Positions 34,399-44,839 of a DNA stretch of 64,000 nucleotides are shown one piece after another. The notes below the pieces were generated by a model. The model did no database searches. It saw only the letters and a program-made list of their open reading frames with translations, and was not told where the DNA came from. This DNA is from Pedobacter miscanthi (GTDB lineage: Bacteria > Bacteroidota > Bacteroidia > Sphingobacteriales > Sphingobacteriaceae), in NCBI RefSeq assembly GCF_003315595.1, contig NZ_QNQU01000008.1, forward strand, positions 62,001-126,000, given 5' to 3'. Both the position numbers and the translations under genes were made by a program. Position 1 is the first letter of the stretch. The number at the start of each line of letters is the position of its first letter.

Positions 34399-34430
34399 AA
34401 TATTACCGTAATATTGCCAGGCTACTTTTG
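34399..34430 (+). promoter_or_regulatory. ECF sigma promoter region with perfect palindrome
   Basis: AATATTAC-C-GTAATATT (34399-34415) is a perfect 17-base palindrome. It is followed by TACTTTTG (34423-34430), an exact TAnnTTTG box 8 bases before the ATG at 34439. The palindrome occupies the usual -35 to -15 area, so a dimeric repressor or activator could act there. Confidence 0.5.
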
Positions 34431-34438
34431 CAGGCAAG

Positions 34439-35005
34439 ATGAAGGATGTATATTTAAGCAAAAGTGATGAAGATTTAATGTCTTTATTGGTAAACCATGA
34501 CAGCCTTGCATTAGAAACCCTTTTTAACAGGTATTATCCGGCGTTGTGCAAATTTACCTCTATTTATATTAAGGATTATAATAAGGCCGAAGAGCTGATA
34601 GCAGATCTTTTTATGAAACTTTGGGATAAAAAGAATGAGCTTCAGATCAAATCGGTAAAAAAATACCTGTTTACGGCAGCTAAGAATTTAGCCTTTAACG
34701 AAATCCAGCGTGTAAAACTCCATATTTTAAGTATAAACGACCGCGAAGATACGCTCGATTATCCCGATACCTATTTAAATCCTCACGAACAGCTAACCAG
34801 CAGAGAATCTTATTCTGAAATTATTGGTCTGATTAATTTATTGCCCGAAAGGCAACGCGAAGTTTTATTGATGAGCCGGATTGATCTTTTGGAAAAAAAC
34901 ATCATTGCCGATTTATTGGGTATTTCGGTAAGAACAGTAGAAACCTTACTTTACCAGGCGATAAAAAACTTCAGGTTGTTAACCACCGACCGATCGGCTA
35001 TTTGA
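34439..35005 (+). CDS. ECF RNA polymerase sigma factor (FecI-like)
   Basis: 188 residues of the Bacteroidota ECF group linked to FecR and SusC. Region 2 is LETLFNRYYPALCKFTSIYI and AEELIADLFMKLWDKKNEL; region 4 is LPERQREVLLMSRIDLLEKN followed by IADLLGISVRTVETLLYQAI. It should transcribe the downstream transport operon when the FecR anti-sigma factor releases it. The FecR gene follows after a 529-base spacer. Confidence 0.93.
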   Translation: MKDVYLSKSDEDLMSLLVNHDSLALETLFNRYYPALCKFTSIYIKDYNKAEELIADLFMKLWDKKNELQIKSVKKYLFTAAKNLAFNEIQRVKLHILSINDREDTLDYPDTYLNPHEQLTSRESYSEIIGLINLLPERQREVLLMSRIDLLEKNIIADLLGISVRTVETLLYQAIKNFRLLTTDRSAI

Positions 35006-35534
35006 TTTAATTTCCTTTCTTTACCTGGAAAGCGCACATGATTGAACCCCAATCGTCCTAAAAAAGATAATTGATTATAACATTACTTGCATTATTTTTT
35101 GGAAAGGCAGGTTCGGTTTTTCATGGGGGATTTCAGTCCCGCTTTTTGGTACGAGTTCCGATGAAAGATCGGAAGCTCTTCCCTGCAATTGGGTTTATTT
35201 AACTGGGGATGGTGTTCGGCAAATAAACCATTTTTCGAAGGCAGATCAGGATGGATTGGTTTTACAACAGGCTTTTGTGTCTAAACCCGATTGAAGTGGT
35301 AGCTGCCGGCTTCACGCCGGTACTACAAACGGAAAGCGGGACTAAAGTATCTATGAAACACTGACCTCTCATTTCCAAATCCAAAGAATTCATATTTCCC
35401 TTGATGGAATAATCCTTTAACCTTTAGATAAGAAGCAATTCTTTACACTTAACGATTTGTTAACAATAACTTGATCTTTTCCGCTACGTATCCAATTCGT
35501 TTAATCTGTCTTACATCCAGAACAGCATTACTAA
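35006..35534. other. Spacer between sigma factor and fecR
   Basis: 529 bases without a credible gene. The middle (35100-35345) contains GTTCCGATGAAAGATCGGAA, GGGTTTATTTAAC, and GCCGGCTTCACGCCGG, a GC-rich hairpin at about 35308; these look like a decayed dispersed element loosely similar to 1345-1440. The final 100 bases are AT-rich and could carry an ECF-dependent promoter. Confidence 0.45.
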
Positions 35535-36536
35535 ATGGACGAACGTTATTACAGATTAATAGAAGATTACAGCAAGAAAACCATTAACAGTGAAGATTTA
35601 ACTGATTTACTGATGTGGGTGGGAAGCAGCCAGCAGAATCAGCAGATTTTCAGGGAAACCTTACAGGCTTTCGAAGCTGCAGATTATTACCTGAACAAAC
35701 CTGTAAACCAGGCAAAAAGCTGGTCGGCCGTTCAACAGCATATCGAAAATACAACAGCTCCTCAATTACCAATTGTTCGTAAAATCAATTACCGTAAATA
35801 TTTTACCATTGCCGCTGCTATGGTGGTTATAATGTTGTTGCCATTGTTGTATTTCAAGACGTTTAAGCCAAAAAAGACAGAAGTTGTTGCCTATAACGAG
35901 ATTTATAACCCACGCGGACAAAAAAGACTGATTACCATGCCCGATGGTTCGAATATCTACCTAAACGGTGACAGTAAAATCCGTTATGCTTTAAATTTTA
36001 ATACTGGTAAACGTATTGTTTATTTAGAAGGTGAAGCTTTTTTTGATGTGCAGCACCGTAGCAAACAGCCTTTTATAGTTTACACAGGAAAAGTAAGTAC
36101 CACCGTTCTGGGTACTTCATTTAATATAAATGCCTATCCATCTCTAAAAAATATTACCGTTACTGTTCAAACCGGAAAAGTGGGAGTAATATTCAAAAAT
36201 AAGGTTAAAAATGATCCTGTTCAATTTTTACTACCCAATGAGCAGCTTACAATTGATAAAAACAATGGAAAGCTTATCAAAACACATGTAAATGCAACCG
36301 ATTTTAACAGCTGGAGGGAATACAAGCTTTTTTTCTACGATAAACCCTTAAATGAAATCGCTGAAATCATTTCGCGCGAGTATGATCTTGATATTTTAAT
36401 AAAAACCGAAGCCCTTAAAGAAATAAAGCTTACGGCAAAATTTGATAAATGTTCGGTGCAGCAGATTATGGATGTAATTGCTAAGCTATCGGGCTCAAAA
36501 TATACAATCTATGAAAATAAAGTAATTATTTATTAA
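35535..36536 (+). CDS. FecR-family anti-sigma factor
   Basis: 333 residues. The N-terminal cytoplasmic part would bind the sigma factor; a single membrane segment is at about 90-110 (FTIAAAMVVIMLLPLLYF). The periplasmic FecR domain is seen in YNPRGQKRLITMPDGSNIYL, GEAFFDVQHRSKQPFIVYTG and VLGTSFNINAYP. The last ~70 residues match the DUF4974 module (YDKPLNEIAEIISREYDLDI), which docks with the STN domain of the partner transporter. It transmits the substrate signal from the SusC protein to the sigma factor. Confidence 0.93.
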   Translation: MDERYYRLIEDYSKKTINSEDLTDLLMWVGSSQQNQQIFRETLQAFEAADYYLNKPVNQAKSWSAVQQHIENTTAPQLPIVRKINYRKYFTIAAAMVVIMLLPLLYFKTFKPKKTEVVAYNEIYNPRGQKRLITMPDGSNIYLNGDSKIRYALNFNTGKRIVYLEGEAFFDVQHRSKQPFIVYTGKVSTTVLGTSFNINAYPSLKNITVTVQTGKVGVIFKNKVKNDPVQFLLPNEQLTIDKNNGKLIKTHVNATDFNSWREYKLFFYDKPLNEIAEIISREYDLDILIKTEALKEIKLTAKFDKCSVQQIMDVIAKLSGSKYTIYENKVIIY

Positions 36537-36661
36537 CGATAAACTGTAAAAATAGATATGATATAAAATTACCAGAACCTAAAAATGGCTCGAAATGCTG
36601 GACACATTTCAAGCCCTGATAAACTGTATACTCATTTGACAAAGTAAAACTTAGTAAAGAT

Positions 36662-39600
36662 ATGAAAATTAATACCCGGTGGATGAAAAATCTCCACCAG
36701 TATACCTCAAAAATTATGGTTGTGATGGCCATAATGATGTTGAACCTGCTCTCTTTCTCTCTATATACCTATGCACAAAGCGATAATAAAATCTTATTCG
36801 AAGCGGATGGCATGACATTAAAAAAAGCTTTCGAAACTTTGGAAAAGCTTAGCGGCAACCATATTGCCTACAATAATTCGCAACTGGATGACCAGAAAAG
36901 GGTATATGTTTCGCGCGGACAGCGATCGGTATATGAAATACTTGATCTGCTTTTAAAAGGGATGCCCTTTACCTATAAATCGGGTTCAGCAGGTAATATT
37001 CTGATTACGGCAAAAATTACATCTACCGGGAGGCTTGTTGGTAAGGTTGTTGACGAAAACAATGAACCTATCCCGGCAGCAACTATTAAAGTTGTTGAGT
37101 TAAGTCGTGTTACACAAACCGATAATGAGGGTAATTTTAACATTTCTGTGGTACCCGGAACATATACGGTTGAGGCAAGCTTTATTACTTACCAAACTAA
37201 CAGGGTTCAGAATTTAACAGTAAGAACTAATGAGGTAACTAAAGTAGGAACCATTAAACTTAAATCATCAGATAATTCATTGGATGATGTTGTGGTTACG
37301 GCTTTGGGGATCAAACGTTCGGAACGTGCATTGGGTTATGCCATTACATCTTTGGATAGTTCTGCATTTACAAACGCAGTTGCAACCAACTGGACGGATG
37401 CTTTATCAGGAAAAGTTGCAGGTTTGAACCTGGTGCGTAACAGCGGATTGGCGGGATCAAACAAAATCATCCTCCGGGGCGAAAATAATTTAACAGGTGA
37501 TAATGAGGCTTTAATCGTAATTGATGGAGTTGTAGCCAGCAGCAGCGCAAAACGTACAGCCGGAACAGGTGGTGGCGTTTATGGTACATCTGGCGATATT
37601 TTGCCTACTGACTTTGGAAGTGCACTTAACGACTTAAATTCTGAGGATATTGAAAATGTTACTGTATTGAAAGGCCCGGCAGCATCAGCCCTTTATGGCC
37701 AGAGGGGGGCCAACGGAGCCATTGTAATAACCACTAAATCGGCCGGTAGTAAAAAGAGAAAATTCAACATCACCTATACTTCCAATACAGCTTTTGAGCA
37801 GATCAACAGAGGACCCGATATTCAGCAAGAGTATGGCGCAGGTGTTGGCGGTGCTAGTTATTACAGTTTCGGAACAAATGCCGATGGTGCAGATACCCAT
37901 GCAACGAGTTCTACTTACGGACCAAGGTTTGATGGTACCAGCATGTTTTTTCAATATGATCCAACTACGCAAAAAGGAGGAACCGTACGCACACCCTGGG
38001 TTGCTTACCCGAATGCGCTTGATGCATTTTTCAAAACAGGGGTTGAAACCACCAATTCGGTAAGCCTGGATGGCAACGCCGGAAAAGTGGGTTTACGTTT
38101 TACCGCAAGCCATGGTAATAACGACTGGATTGTTCCAAATACAAGTTTGGAACGTACATCGGTTTCTTTATCGGGTAATAGCAATGTAACCAAAAAACTG
38201 AGCATTGTTTTTAAAGCCAGTTATAATAACAGGCATAGTGATAACCTACCAGCCACAGGTTATGGCAATCAATCGTTGATGTACTGGTTTATGTTTGCAC
38301 ATCCAAATATGAATCTGGACTGGTTTAAAAACTATTGGGTGGCAGGACAGGAACAACGGAAATTTATCGACTTAACTTCTAGTTTCCCTGAGGGGCCCTA
38401 TGCAATTTCTGAACAGTACCTGAACGGACAAAGAAGAAACGGTATTCTTGGAAATATTCAGGCTACTTATAAGTTTACCAACGATTTAACTTTACTGGTA
38501 CGTTCATCTATTGATTATAACCACGATATCCGAGAAACAAGTCGCCCTTGGGACGCCGCCGGAGCAAAATTTGCCCAGGGATCTTTTCGTGTACAAAATA
38601 TAAATTCGTATGAGGTTAATGCCGATTTCTTATTAAGATACAATAAGGATTTATCAAGAGATTTAAAACTTTCTGCATCGGTAGGAGGTAGCCAGTTAAG
38701 AAACCGTTATTACAAATCAGAACTACGTGCCGATGGATTGGTTATTCCGGGATATTATAGCCTCGATAACAATCAGAACCCGCTTATTTCTGTACCAGAT
38801 ACTGCCCGCTATAACATTAATAGTTTGTACGGTACGATGTCGTTATCGCTAAAAAGTTACCTGTACCTGGATTTAACGGGAAGGCAGGATTGGAACAGTA
38901 CTTTGGCCTCACCGCTCCGTACCGATAATGTTGGCTTTTTCTATCCATCTGCAAGTTTATCTTTTATTGCTTCCGATTTTTGGAAAATGCCTTCAGCGAT
39001 CAGTTATTTTAAATTGCGTGGATCAATTGCCCAGGTGGGTAGCGGTGGTACAACTCCATACCGAACAGCATATAACTATACTTTGGCTTCAAACGGGATT
39101 TATCCGGGGGGCGCAATGACGAACCCAACCATATTGCCTAACGTTAACTTAAAGCCGCTTTCTACAACCACAGTGGAGGTGGGGGCAGAATTGAAATTAT
39201 TTAAAAACAGACTGAATTTTGATTTTGCTGCATACACCGGAAATACGAAAAATCAGATCCTGAGCAGGTCTATCGATAGGGCTACTGGTTATTCGATTGC
39301 GGTTTTCAATGCCGGTCGTGTAGATAACAAAGGTTTGGAGATGTCGGTAAATGCAACTCCTTTACAAACCCGCTCATTCAAATGGACCGTTAACGGAACT
39401 TTTTCTGCAAACAGAAATACCATTAAAGAACTTGCTGATAGCTCAGTGATATTGCGTACCGGACCGCTTGGAGGTACTCAGATTGTAGCGAATGTTGGGG
39501 GTAGTTTGGGTGATATATACGGTTTTGGACTGAAACGTTCTCCTGATGGACAGGTGATATTCGATAATACGGGTAAAGCCATTCCTGATCAGACACAGTT

Positions 39601-40165
39601 AAAATACCTCGGCAATACCATGCCCAAATTCAGATTCAGTTTTGGTACAGGTGTAACTTATAAAGGCTTTGGTGCCAATGTGTTATTTGATGCGCAATTG
39701 GGTGCTGTTGCTCACTCGTTAACATTTGCAAGGATGGCAGGTTTAGGTAAATTGAAACTGACCCTGCCGGGAAGATATGGAGGATTGATTGGAGAGGGTG
39801 TAATGTTGAACCCTGATGGTGTTACCTACAGTCCAAATACAACCGTTGCTACCGATATTGGTGCATTTTACGAAGCTATGTATGGCTCTACCAATGCTGA
39901 AGGAAGTACTTTCAGAACCGATTACCTGAAATTCAGAGAGGCCAACATCAATTATACCTTCTCAAATAGATTGGTTTCGAGTTTAGGTTTGAGCCGCATC
40001 ACCATTGGTGTGTACGGACGTAACCTCTACACCTGGTCGCCATGGCCAGCTTTCGATCCTGAGTTTGGTACATTATCCGGTAGCGATATTGTAACAGGTT
40101 TTGAAGTAGGGCAGCTGCCATCAACCAGAACTTTTGGTGCACGTTTAGTAGTGGGTATAAACTAA
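36662..40165 (+). CDS. SusC/RagA TonB-dependent outer-membrane transporter with STN domain
   Basis: 1167 residues. After a signal peptide ending near 39 (LYTYAQS) comes an STN signalling domain (ILFEADGMTLKKAFETLEKL, about 44-95), a carboxypeptidase-like beta-sandwich (GRLVGKVVDENNEPIPAAT, about 123-205), then the plug (VVTALGIKRSERALGYAIT; GDNEALIVIDGVVASSSAK; NVTVLKGPAASALYGQRGAN) and a 22-strand barrel ending RTFGARLVVGIN. The STN domain marks it as a transducer that senses its ligand and signals to FecR. It is 7 bases from the SusD gene. Confidence 0.95.
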   Translation: MKINTRWMKNLHQYTSKIMVVMAIMMLNLLSFSLYTYAQSDNKILFEADGMTLKKAFETLEKLSGNHIAYNNSQLDDQKRVYVSRGQRSVYEILDLLLKGMPFTYKSGSAGNILITAKITSTGRLVGKVVDENNEPIPAATIKVVELSRVTQTDNEGNFNISVVPGTYTVEASFITYQTNRVQNLTVRTNEVTKVGTIKLKSSDNSLDDVVVTALGIKRSERALGYAITSLDSSAFTNAVATNWTDALSGKVAGLNLVRNSGLAGSNKIILRGENNLTGDNEALIVIDGVVASSSAKRTAGTGGGVYGTSGDILPTDFGSALNDLNSEDIENVTVLKGPAASALYGQRGANGAIVITTKSAGSKKRKFNITYTSNTAFEQINRGPDIQQEYGAGVGGASYYSFGTNADGADTHATSSTYGPRFDGTSMFFQYDPTTQKGGTVRTPWVAYPNALDAFFKTGVETTNSVSLDGNAGKVGLRFTASHGNNDWIVPNTSLERTSVSLSGNSNVTKKLSIVFKASYNNRHSDNLPATGYGNQSLMYWFMFAHPNMNLDWFKNYWVAGQEQRKFIDLTSSFPEGPYAISEQYLNGQRRNGILGNIQATYKFTNDLTLLVRSSIDYNHDIRETSRPWDAAGAKFAQGSFRVQNINSYEVNADFLLRYNKDLSRDLKLSASVGGSQLRNRYYKSELRADGLVIPGYYSLDNNQNPLISVPDTARYNINSLYGTMSLSLKSYLYLDLTGRQDWNSTLASPLRTDNVGFFYPSASLSFIASDFWKMPSAISYFKLRGSIAQVGSGGTTPYRTAYNYTLASNGIYPGGAMTNPTILPNVNLKPLSTTTVEVGAELKLFKNRLNFDFAAYTGNTKNQILSRSIDRATGYSIAVFNAGRVDNKGLEMSVNATPLQTRSFKWTVNGTFSANRNTIKELADSSVILRTGPLGGTQIVANVGGSLGDIYGFGLKRSPDGQVIFDNTGKAIPDQTQLKYLGNTMPKFRFSFGTGVTYKGFGANVLFDAQLGAVAHSLTFARMAGLGKLKLTLPGRYGGLIGEGVMLNPDGVTYSPNTTVATDIGAFYEAMYGSTNAEGSTFRTDYLKFREANINYTFSNRLVSSLGLSRITIGVYGRNLYTWSPWPAFDPEFGTLSGSDIVTGFEVGQLPSTRTFGARLVVGIN

Positions 40166-40172
40166 TAAGAAA

Positions 40173-41753
40173 ATGAAAAAAATTAAAAATATTACAGGTT
40201 ATGCTTTCTTAATGGTTATGGGGACCTCATTTTTCTCCTGCAAGAAAGATTTCGATAAAATTAATACCGATCCGATAGGTGTACCCAAAGTAGCAGCTGA
40301 TAAATTACTGGCACCTACTTTAACAAATGTTTTGGGTGCCAACCTGATTCGTAACAGGAGCATTAATAACGAGTTGATGCAAGTTACCATTTCTACGCTT
40401 GATGAAGTACTGGAAGGTAGGATTTACAGATACGATATCAGACGGCAGTTATCTGATGCCATGTGGAATTCGTGGTATTCGGAACTTACCAATATCAAAG
40501 ATATCAATACTATCGCCAGCGGCCCTGATTCGGTTAATACTTCTTATCAGGCGATTTCAAAGATTGCAGAAGCATGGACCATGCAATTGCTTACTGATAC
40601 TTATGGCGATGTGCCTTATACACAGGCTAACCAGGGTAAATTTGGTGTGCTCGAACCCGCTTTCGATAAACAGAAAGATATTTACATGTCTTTGCTGAGC
40701 AAGCTGGAAGAAGCCAATACGCTTCTTACTGCCGGAAAGAAGATTGTAGCCAGTAGCGATCCGGTTTATAATGGTGATATCAATAAATGGCGCAGGTTTG
40801 GAAATTCATTGTATTTAAGGCTGTTATTGCGTATTTCTGGTAAGGCGGAGGTAAGTGCACAGGTAATAGCCAAAATTAAAGAGATTGTTGATACCAATCC
40901 TTCCAAGTATCCGATCATGACCGACAATACCCACACCGCTAAAATTCTTTGGAACGGTACAAACAGCAGTACGGCAGTATATTCTTCGCCATTTATGGTA
41001 AACGTTAGGCCAGCTGATTTCAGGGCCTCAGCCATTGTCGACTTTTTTATTAATAATCTTACCAGCTGGAATGATCCAAGGATAAGTCCAGCCTACGGAA
41101 AGAATGGAATAAACAGATGGGGCATTGCTGCAGGGCCAGCGGGATATGTTGGTGTACAGAGTGCTTATCCGATAGGAAGTGGAGCACCGATAAAACAGGC
41201 TTATTTTTATTCCGATGCACAATCGGGTAATCCGGCAAGTTTGCAAACTGATGCTTCAACAGGGGTGATCATGGACGTGGCCGAAGTTGATTTCATATTG
41301 GCCGAAGCAGCTGCCAAAGGCTGGATTAATGGCACTGGCGAAAACTATTATTATAAAGGAATAGCAGACGGAATCAACTATTGGATCCCAAGCTTGTATG
41401 CAAATGGTAATGATGCCGCGGTAAGAGATTATGCTTTTAAAGGCGATTTTGCATGGAACAATGCTTTGCCTTTGGATAGTAAGGTAGTTGGCGCCAACAG
41501 CAAACTGGAGCAGATCCACTTACAAAAATACTATGCCTTGTTTTTGGTCGATTTTCAACAGTGGTTTGAGTACAGGAGAACCGGTCACCCATTACTTCCG
41601 CAAGGTGCAAGTTTACTAAACGGAGGCAAAATGCCGGTGCGTTTATATTATCCAATACTTGCCCAATCAACAAATCCAACAAATTATAAAAATGTGCTGG
41701 CCGCACAAGGACCAGATGATGTGAATACACTCATGTGGTGGCAAAAACCTTAA
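40173..41753 (+). CDS. SusD/RagB-like surface lipoprotein
   Basis: 526 residues. Lipoprotein signal with the lipidated Cys at 23 (MGTSFFSCKKDFDKINTDP). It belongs to the SusD-like-2 group, seen in WNSWYSELTNIKDINTIA, AEAWTMQLLTDTYGDVPYTQ and EVDFILAEAAAKGWINGTGE. It caps the SusC barrel and captures the substrate. It is not a clear starch or levan type, and no glycosidase accompanies it, so substrate must be judged from the phosphoesterases downstream. Confidence 0.93.
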   Translation: MKKIKNITGYAFLMVMGTSFFSCKKDFDKINTDPIGVPKVAADKLLAPTLTNVLGANLIRNRSINNELMQVTISTLDEVLEGRIYRYDIRRQLSDAMWNSWYSELTNIKDINTIASGPDSVNTSYQAISKIAEAWTMQLLTDTYGDVPYTQANQGKFGVLEPAFDKQKDIYMSLLSKLEEANTLLTAGKKIVASSDPVYNGDINKWRRFGNSLYLRLLLRISGKAEVSAQVIAKIKEIVDTNPSKYPIMTDNTHTAKILWNGTNSSTAVYSSPFMVNVRPADFRASAIVDFFINNLTSWNDPRISPAYGKNGINRWGIAAGPAGYVGVQSAYPIGSGAPIKQAYFYSDAQSGNPASLQTDASTGVIMDVAEVDFILAEAAAKGWINGTGENYYYKGIADGINYWIPSLYANGNDAAVRDYAFKGDFAWNNALPLDSKVVGANSKLEQIHLQKYYALFLVDFQQWFEYRRTGHPLLPQGASLLNGGKMPVRLYYPILAQSTNPTNYKNVLAAQGPDDVNTLMWWQKP

Positions 41754-41762
41754 ATACGATTA

Positions 41763-43301
41763 ATGATGAAAAATAAATTAAAATATTTTCTTTTGTTAAC
41801 AGTTGTTGTAGCGATTTACACCAGCTGTAAACGGGATGACGATTACCGCTATAAATTTTCGGAAAGTGGTTTTATTTCCAACTTCGATTTAAGAAGGTAC
41901 TATAAAAATGCAGATCTTCCGCTCAATCCAGAGGCAATAGGCGGTGCTACCAGTATCAGGGGAGTAGTGGTTTCAGATTTTAGATCGGGTAATTCGGTGC
42001 CAGGACTGATTGCTTTGCAGAATAGCCGTATCAATGGTACAGCAGATTCGCTAAGAGGAATTTCATTCAATATCGGTACGGCTGCTTCAAATTTTGTACC
42101 TGGCGATTCGTTGCACATCAAATTGGATGGAGGTGTGTTAAAAAGAGTTGACGGGATTTTACAAATCACTGGTTTAACAAGCTCGGCCATAACGAAAGTT
42201 GCGTCAGGAAGAACCATTAAGTTGCAGGCAGCAAATACAAACACCATTTTGGCCAACCCCGATCGCTACGAAAGTACATTGGTAGCTATCAATAATGCGG
42301 TGTATGATCCGGAACCTACAATCGGTACGGTATATTCGGGCGATAAGATATTGAACGATGGTTTTGGTGTAGCAACCTTGCGTACCAGTGCCAATGCTAC
42401 TTTTACCAATACGGCGATACAGCCATCGGGTAATTTTACAGGTATAGTATATGTTACCGGTAGCGGAAACTCAAAAAAGATTGAATACAGGATGCGGACA
42501 GTAGATGATTTTTTCTACGTTCCGATGCCTAAACTTTCGCCTGCCATCATCTCGGGATTTTTGGTTGATCCGAACAGCACAGACGGAAATTATGAATACA
42601 TTCAGTTTTTAGCCACTAAGGATATTGATTTTGCTGCCACACCATTTTCTGTTTATACCAACAATAATGCAGGTGCAACCGCTTTTCCAACATTAGGCTG
42701 GAACACTGGTGCACTGAGGACCTATAAGTTCAATCTTACTTCAGGATCAGTGAAAAAAGGTCAGTTTTTCTATGTTGGAGGAACAGGACAGCGTATTAAT
42801 GGTTCAGGCTCGACAGTTATAGCAGCCTCAAAATGGATATCGCCTGTGGATTATACTAAAGTACCAGGAGCAAACGGTGTGGGCGATGTAACGGGTAACC
42901 TGTTGGCTAATAGTGGGAATGTTGCAGGTGTCGCCATCTTTGAAGGAACAAATATCACGCCGAGTACAATACCATTAGATGTTATTTTTTATGGTGGAGC
43001 TGGCGGAAGTTTTTATACTGCAGGGCCACCTGAGTATGGCCTAAGGGTTACCATTACAGACAAATTTGCTACGTATGCCGGAAAAGTTCCACAAGAATAT
43101 TATGGAAAAGGAACCAATGATATTTCTAAGCGTTTTGCGGGTTTTCCGACAGCTATAAGTTTTGCAAAGTTAGGCGGTGTATACAAAGCAACCAAAGGCG
43201 GATGGGAGTCGGTGAGAACCATGACCAGCGTTGTATTAAGCAATACTTCGGTACTCAACGATATAGAAACAGGAGGTGTTACCACGCTGATCGATAAATA
43301 A
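41763..43301 (+). CDS. DUF5689 domain surface lipoprotein
   Basis: 512 residues, starting MMKNKLKYFLLLTVVVAIYT then SCKRDDDYRY, with lipid attachment at C22. The N-terminal ~230 residues match DUF5689 (SIRGVVVSDFRSGNSVPGLI, SLHIKLDGGVLKRVDGILQI), an OB-like beta domain. The C-terminal half (about 260-450) may be a lamin-tail-like beta domain (SGFLVDPNSTDGNYEYIQFL). Such proteins commonly sit next to SusCD pairs and phosphatases or nucleases, likely as surface binding proteins. It lies 9 bases after the SusD gene. Confidence 0.88.
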   Translation: MMKNKLKYFLLLTVVVAIYTSCKRDDDYRYKFSESGFISNFDLRRYYKNADLPLNPEAIGGATSIRGVVVSDFRSGNSVPGLIALQNSRINGTADSLRGISFNIGTAASNFVPGDSLHIKLDGGVLKRVDGILQITGLTSSAITKVASGRTIKLQAANTNTILANPDRYESTLVAINNAVYDPEPTIGTVYSGDKILNDGFGVATLRTSANATFTNTAIQPSGNFTGIVYVTGSGNSKKIEYRMRTVDDFFYVPMPKLSPAIISGFLVDPNSTDGNYEYIQFLATKDIDFAATPFSVYTNNNAGATAFPTLGWNTGALRTYKFNLTSGSVKKGQFFYVGGTGQRINGSGSTVIAASKWISPVDYTKVPGANGVGDVTGNLLANSGNVAGVAIFEGTNITPSTIPLDVIFYGGAGGSFYTAGPPEYGLRVTITDKFATYAGKVPQEYYGKGTNDISKRFAGFPTAISFAKLGGVYKATKGGWESVRTMTSVVLSNTSVLNDIETGGVTTLIDK

Positions 43302-43310
43302 ACAAATAAA

Positions 43311-43335
43311 TGAAGACCGGTAAAGCCGGTCTTCA
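43311..43335 (+). terminator. Hairpin after the DUF5689 gene
   Basis: TGAAGACCGG, loop TAAAG, CCGGTCTTCA: a perfect 10-bp stem starting 9 bases after the stop. No long T run follows, so it may be an mRNA-stabilising or partial termination element. Confidence 0.55.
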
Positions 43336-43382
43336 TAATACCATAGAAATTTAAGCACAATGATTGAATCCCAATCAAAACC

Positions 43383-44791
43383 ATGAACAGAAGATCATTT
43401 ATACAAAAATCAAGTTTATTAACCACCACCTTATTTGTTAGCTTAAAATCATTCCCTTCATCTCTATTTTCTGTTGATGGTGTGGTAAGCGGAGCGGTAA
43501 CCAGTAAAGGTAAAGCCGTTGCCGGGGTTGTCATTTCTGACGGTTACAGCGTAGTACAAACCGATAAAACCGGAAACTATCAGCTAAAATTGCATGATCT
43601 CGCCCGCTTTGTGTGGATCAGTACACCCTCAGGCTACGAATTCAAAACTGAAAGCAGCATAGCACGCCATTATTATAAACCAGATACCGCTGGTAAATTA
43701 AATTTTGACCTGAAACCATTAAAACAAGACGATAACAAGCATAATTTTATCATTTGGGCCGATCGCAGGTGAAAACCAAAAAAGATGTAGTGCAGATGAT
43801 GGAAACTTCAGTTCCTGATACGCGTGAAGTGGTTAAGGGCATGGGGAAAACATTGGTACATGGTATCGGAGTAGGCGATCTGGTTTGGGATAACTTCGAT
43901 CTTTTCCCTGCCTACGACGAAGCCATTGCCAAAATCGGAATCCCATTTTTCCAGGCGCTGGGTAACCACGATCAGGATTACAGACAAGGCGGTGATGATA
44001 CCTCTGACCGGACTTTTCAGGCACACTACGGGCCTACTTATTATTCGTTTAACAGGGGCAAGGCGCATTATGTAGTTCTAGATGATGTACGTTATTTAGG
44101 TGTAGAGAGAACCTATGATGGATACATTACGCCAACACAATTAGAATGGCTCGCTAAAGATTTACAATTGGTACCAAAAGATGCTTTGCTGATTGTTTGT
44201 CTTCATATCCCGGTACATAATTCAGTAAAAAACAATGAAGATTTTTATGCTGTTTTAAAAGACTTCAAAAACGTGCACATTATGTCGGGCCACACGCATT
44301 TTAATAAAAATGTAATCAAAAACGGCATTTATGAGCACAACCATGGTACGGTTTGCGGCGGCTGGTGGACAGGCCCAATTTGTGGCGATGGAACACCAAG
44401 AGGTTATGGTGTTTATGAAGTAAACGGGACAGATTTAAAATGGTATTACAAATCAACAGGCGAAGACCGCAAAAAGCAGTTAAGTGCTTATGTTGATACC
44501 TTAACCAATCAGAAAAGGCTAATTGCCAACGTTTGGAATTACGATCCGGAATGGAAAGTAGAATACTTTCTGGATGGTAAAGCAATGGGGGCTTTGGCGC
44601 AGCAGGATGGATTTGATCCTTTATCGGTTAAATTATATAAAGGTGATAAATTACCCAATCCAAGGCCATTTGTTGAGCCAATTTCTACCGATCATTTATT
44701 TATGGCACATTTCGGACCTGAAGTTGGAAAAGTTAAAGTAGTGGCTACCGATCGTTTCGGCGAGAAGTTTGAAGTAGAAGTTGATGCTTAA
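43383..44791 (+). pseudogene. Calcineurin-like phosphoesterase, split by a one-base frameshift
   Basis: Two frames together encode one metallophosphoesterase. The first (43383-43772) has a twin-arginine-like signal MNRRSFIQKSSLL, then the MetallophosN beta domain (VSGAVTSKGKAVAGVVISDG), and reaches HNFIIWADR before TGA. The next frame continues QVKTKKDVVQMMETSVPDTR with the metal motifs GDLVWDN, LGNHDQDY, CLHIPVH and MSGHTHFNK, and a C-terminal MetallophosC domain to 44791. One extra C at 43764 gives WADPQVK, and D-x-Q is the expected first metal motif. The base loss thus hits the active site. Either a recent null mutation or a sequence error. Confidence 0.87.
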
Positions 44792-44804
44792 TCATGCCAG
44801 GAGT

Positions 44805-44830
44805 ACTGTCGGATGTTGCCATCCGACAGT
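44805..44830 (+). terminator. Hairpin after the phosphoesterase gene
   Basis: ACTGTCGGATG, TTGC, CATCCGACAGT: 11-bp perfect stem 13 bases after the stop. There is no strong T tract. Confidence 0.6.
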
Positions 44831-44839
44831 TGTAAATAG

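Noticed and set aside
43754..44791. Treating the second half of the phosphoesterase as an independent gene
   Set aside because: It would begin inside the catalytic domain without a signal peptide or the first metal motif; the two frames join perfectly after a single-base correction.
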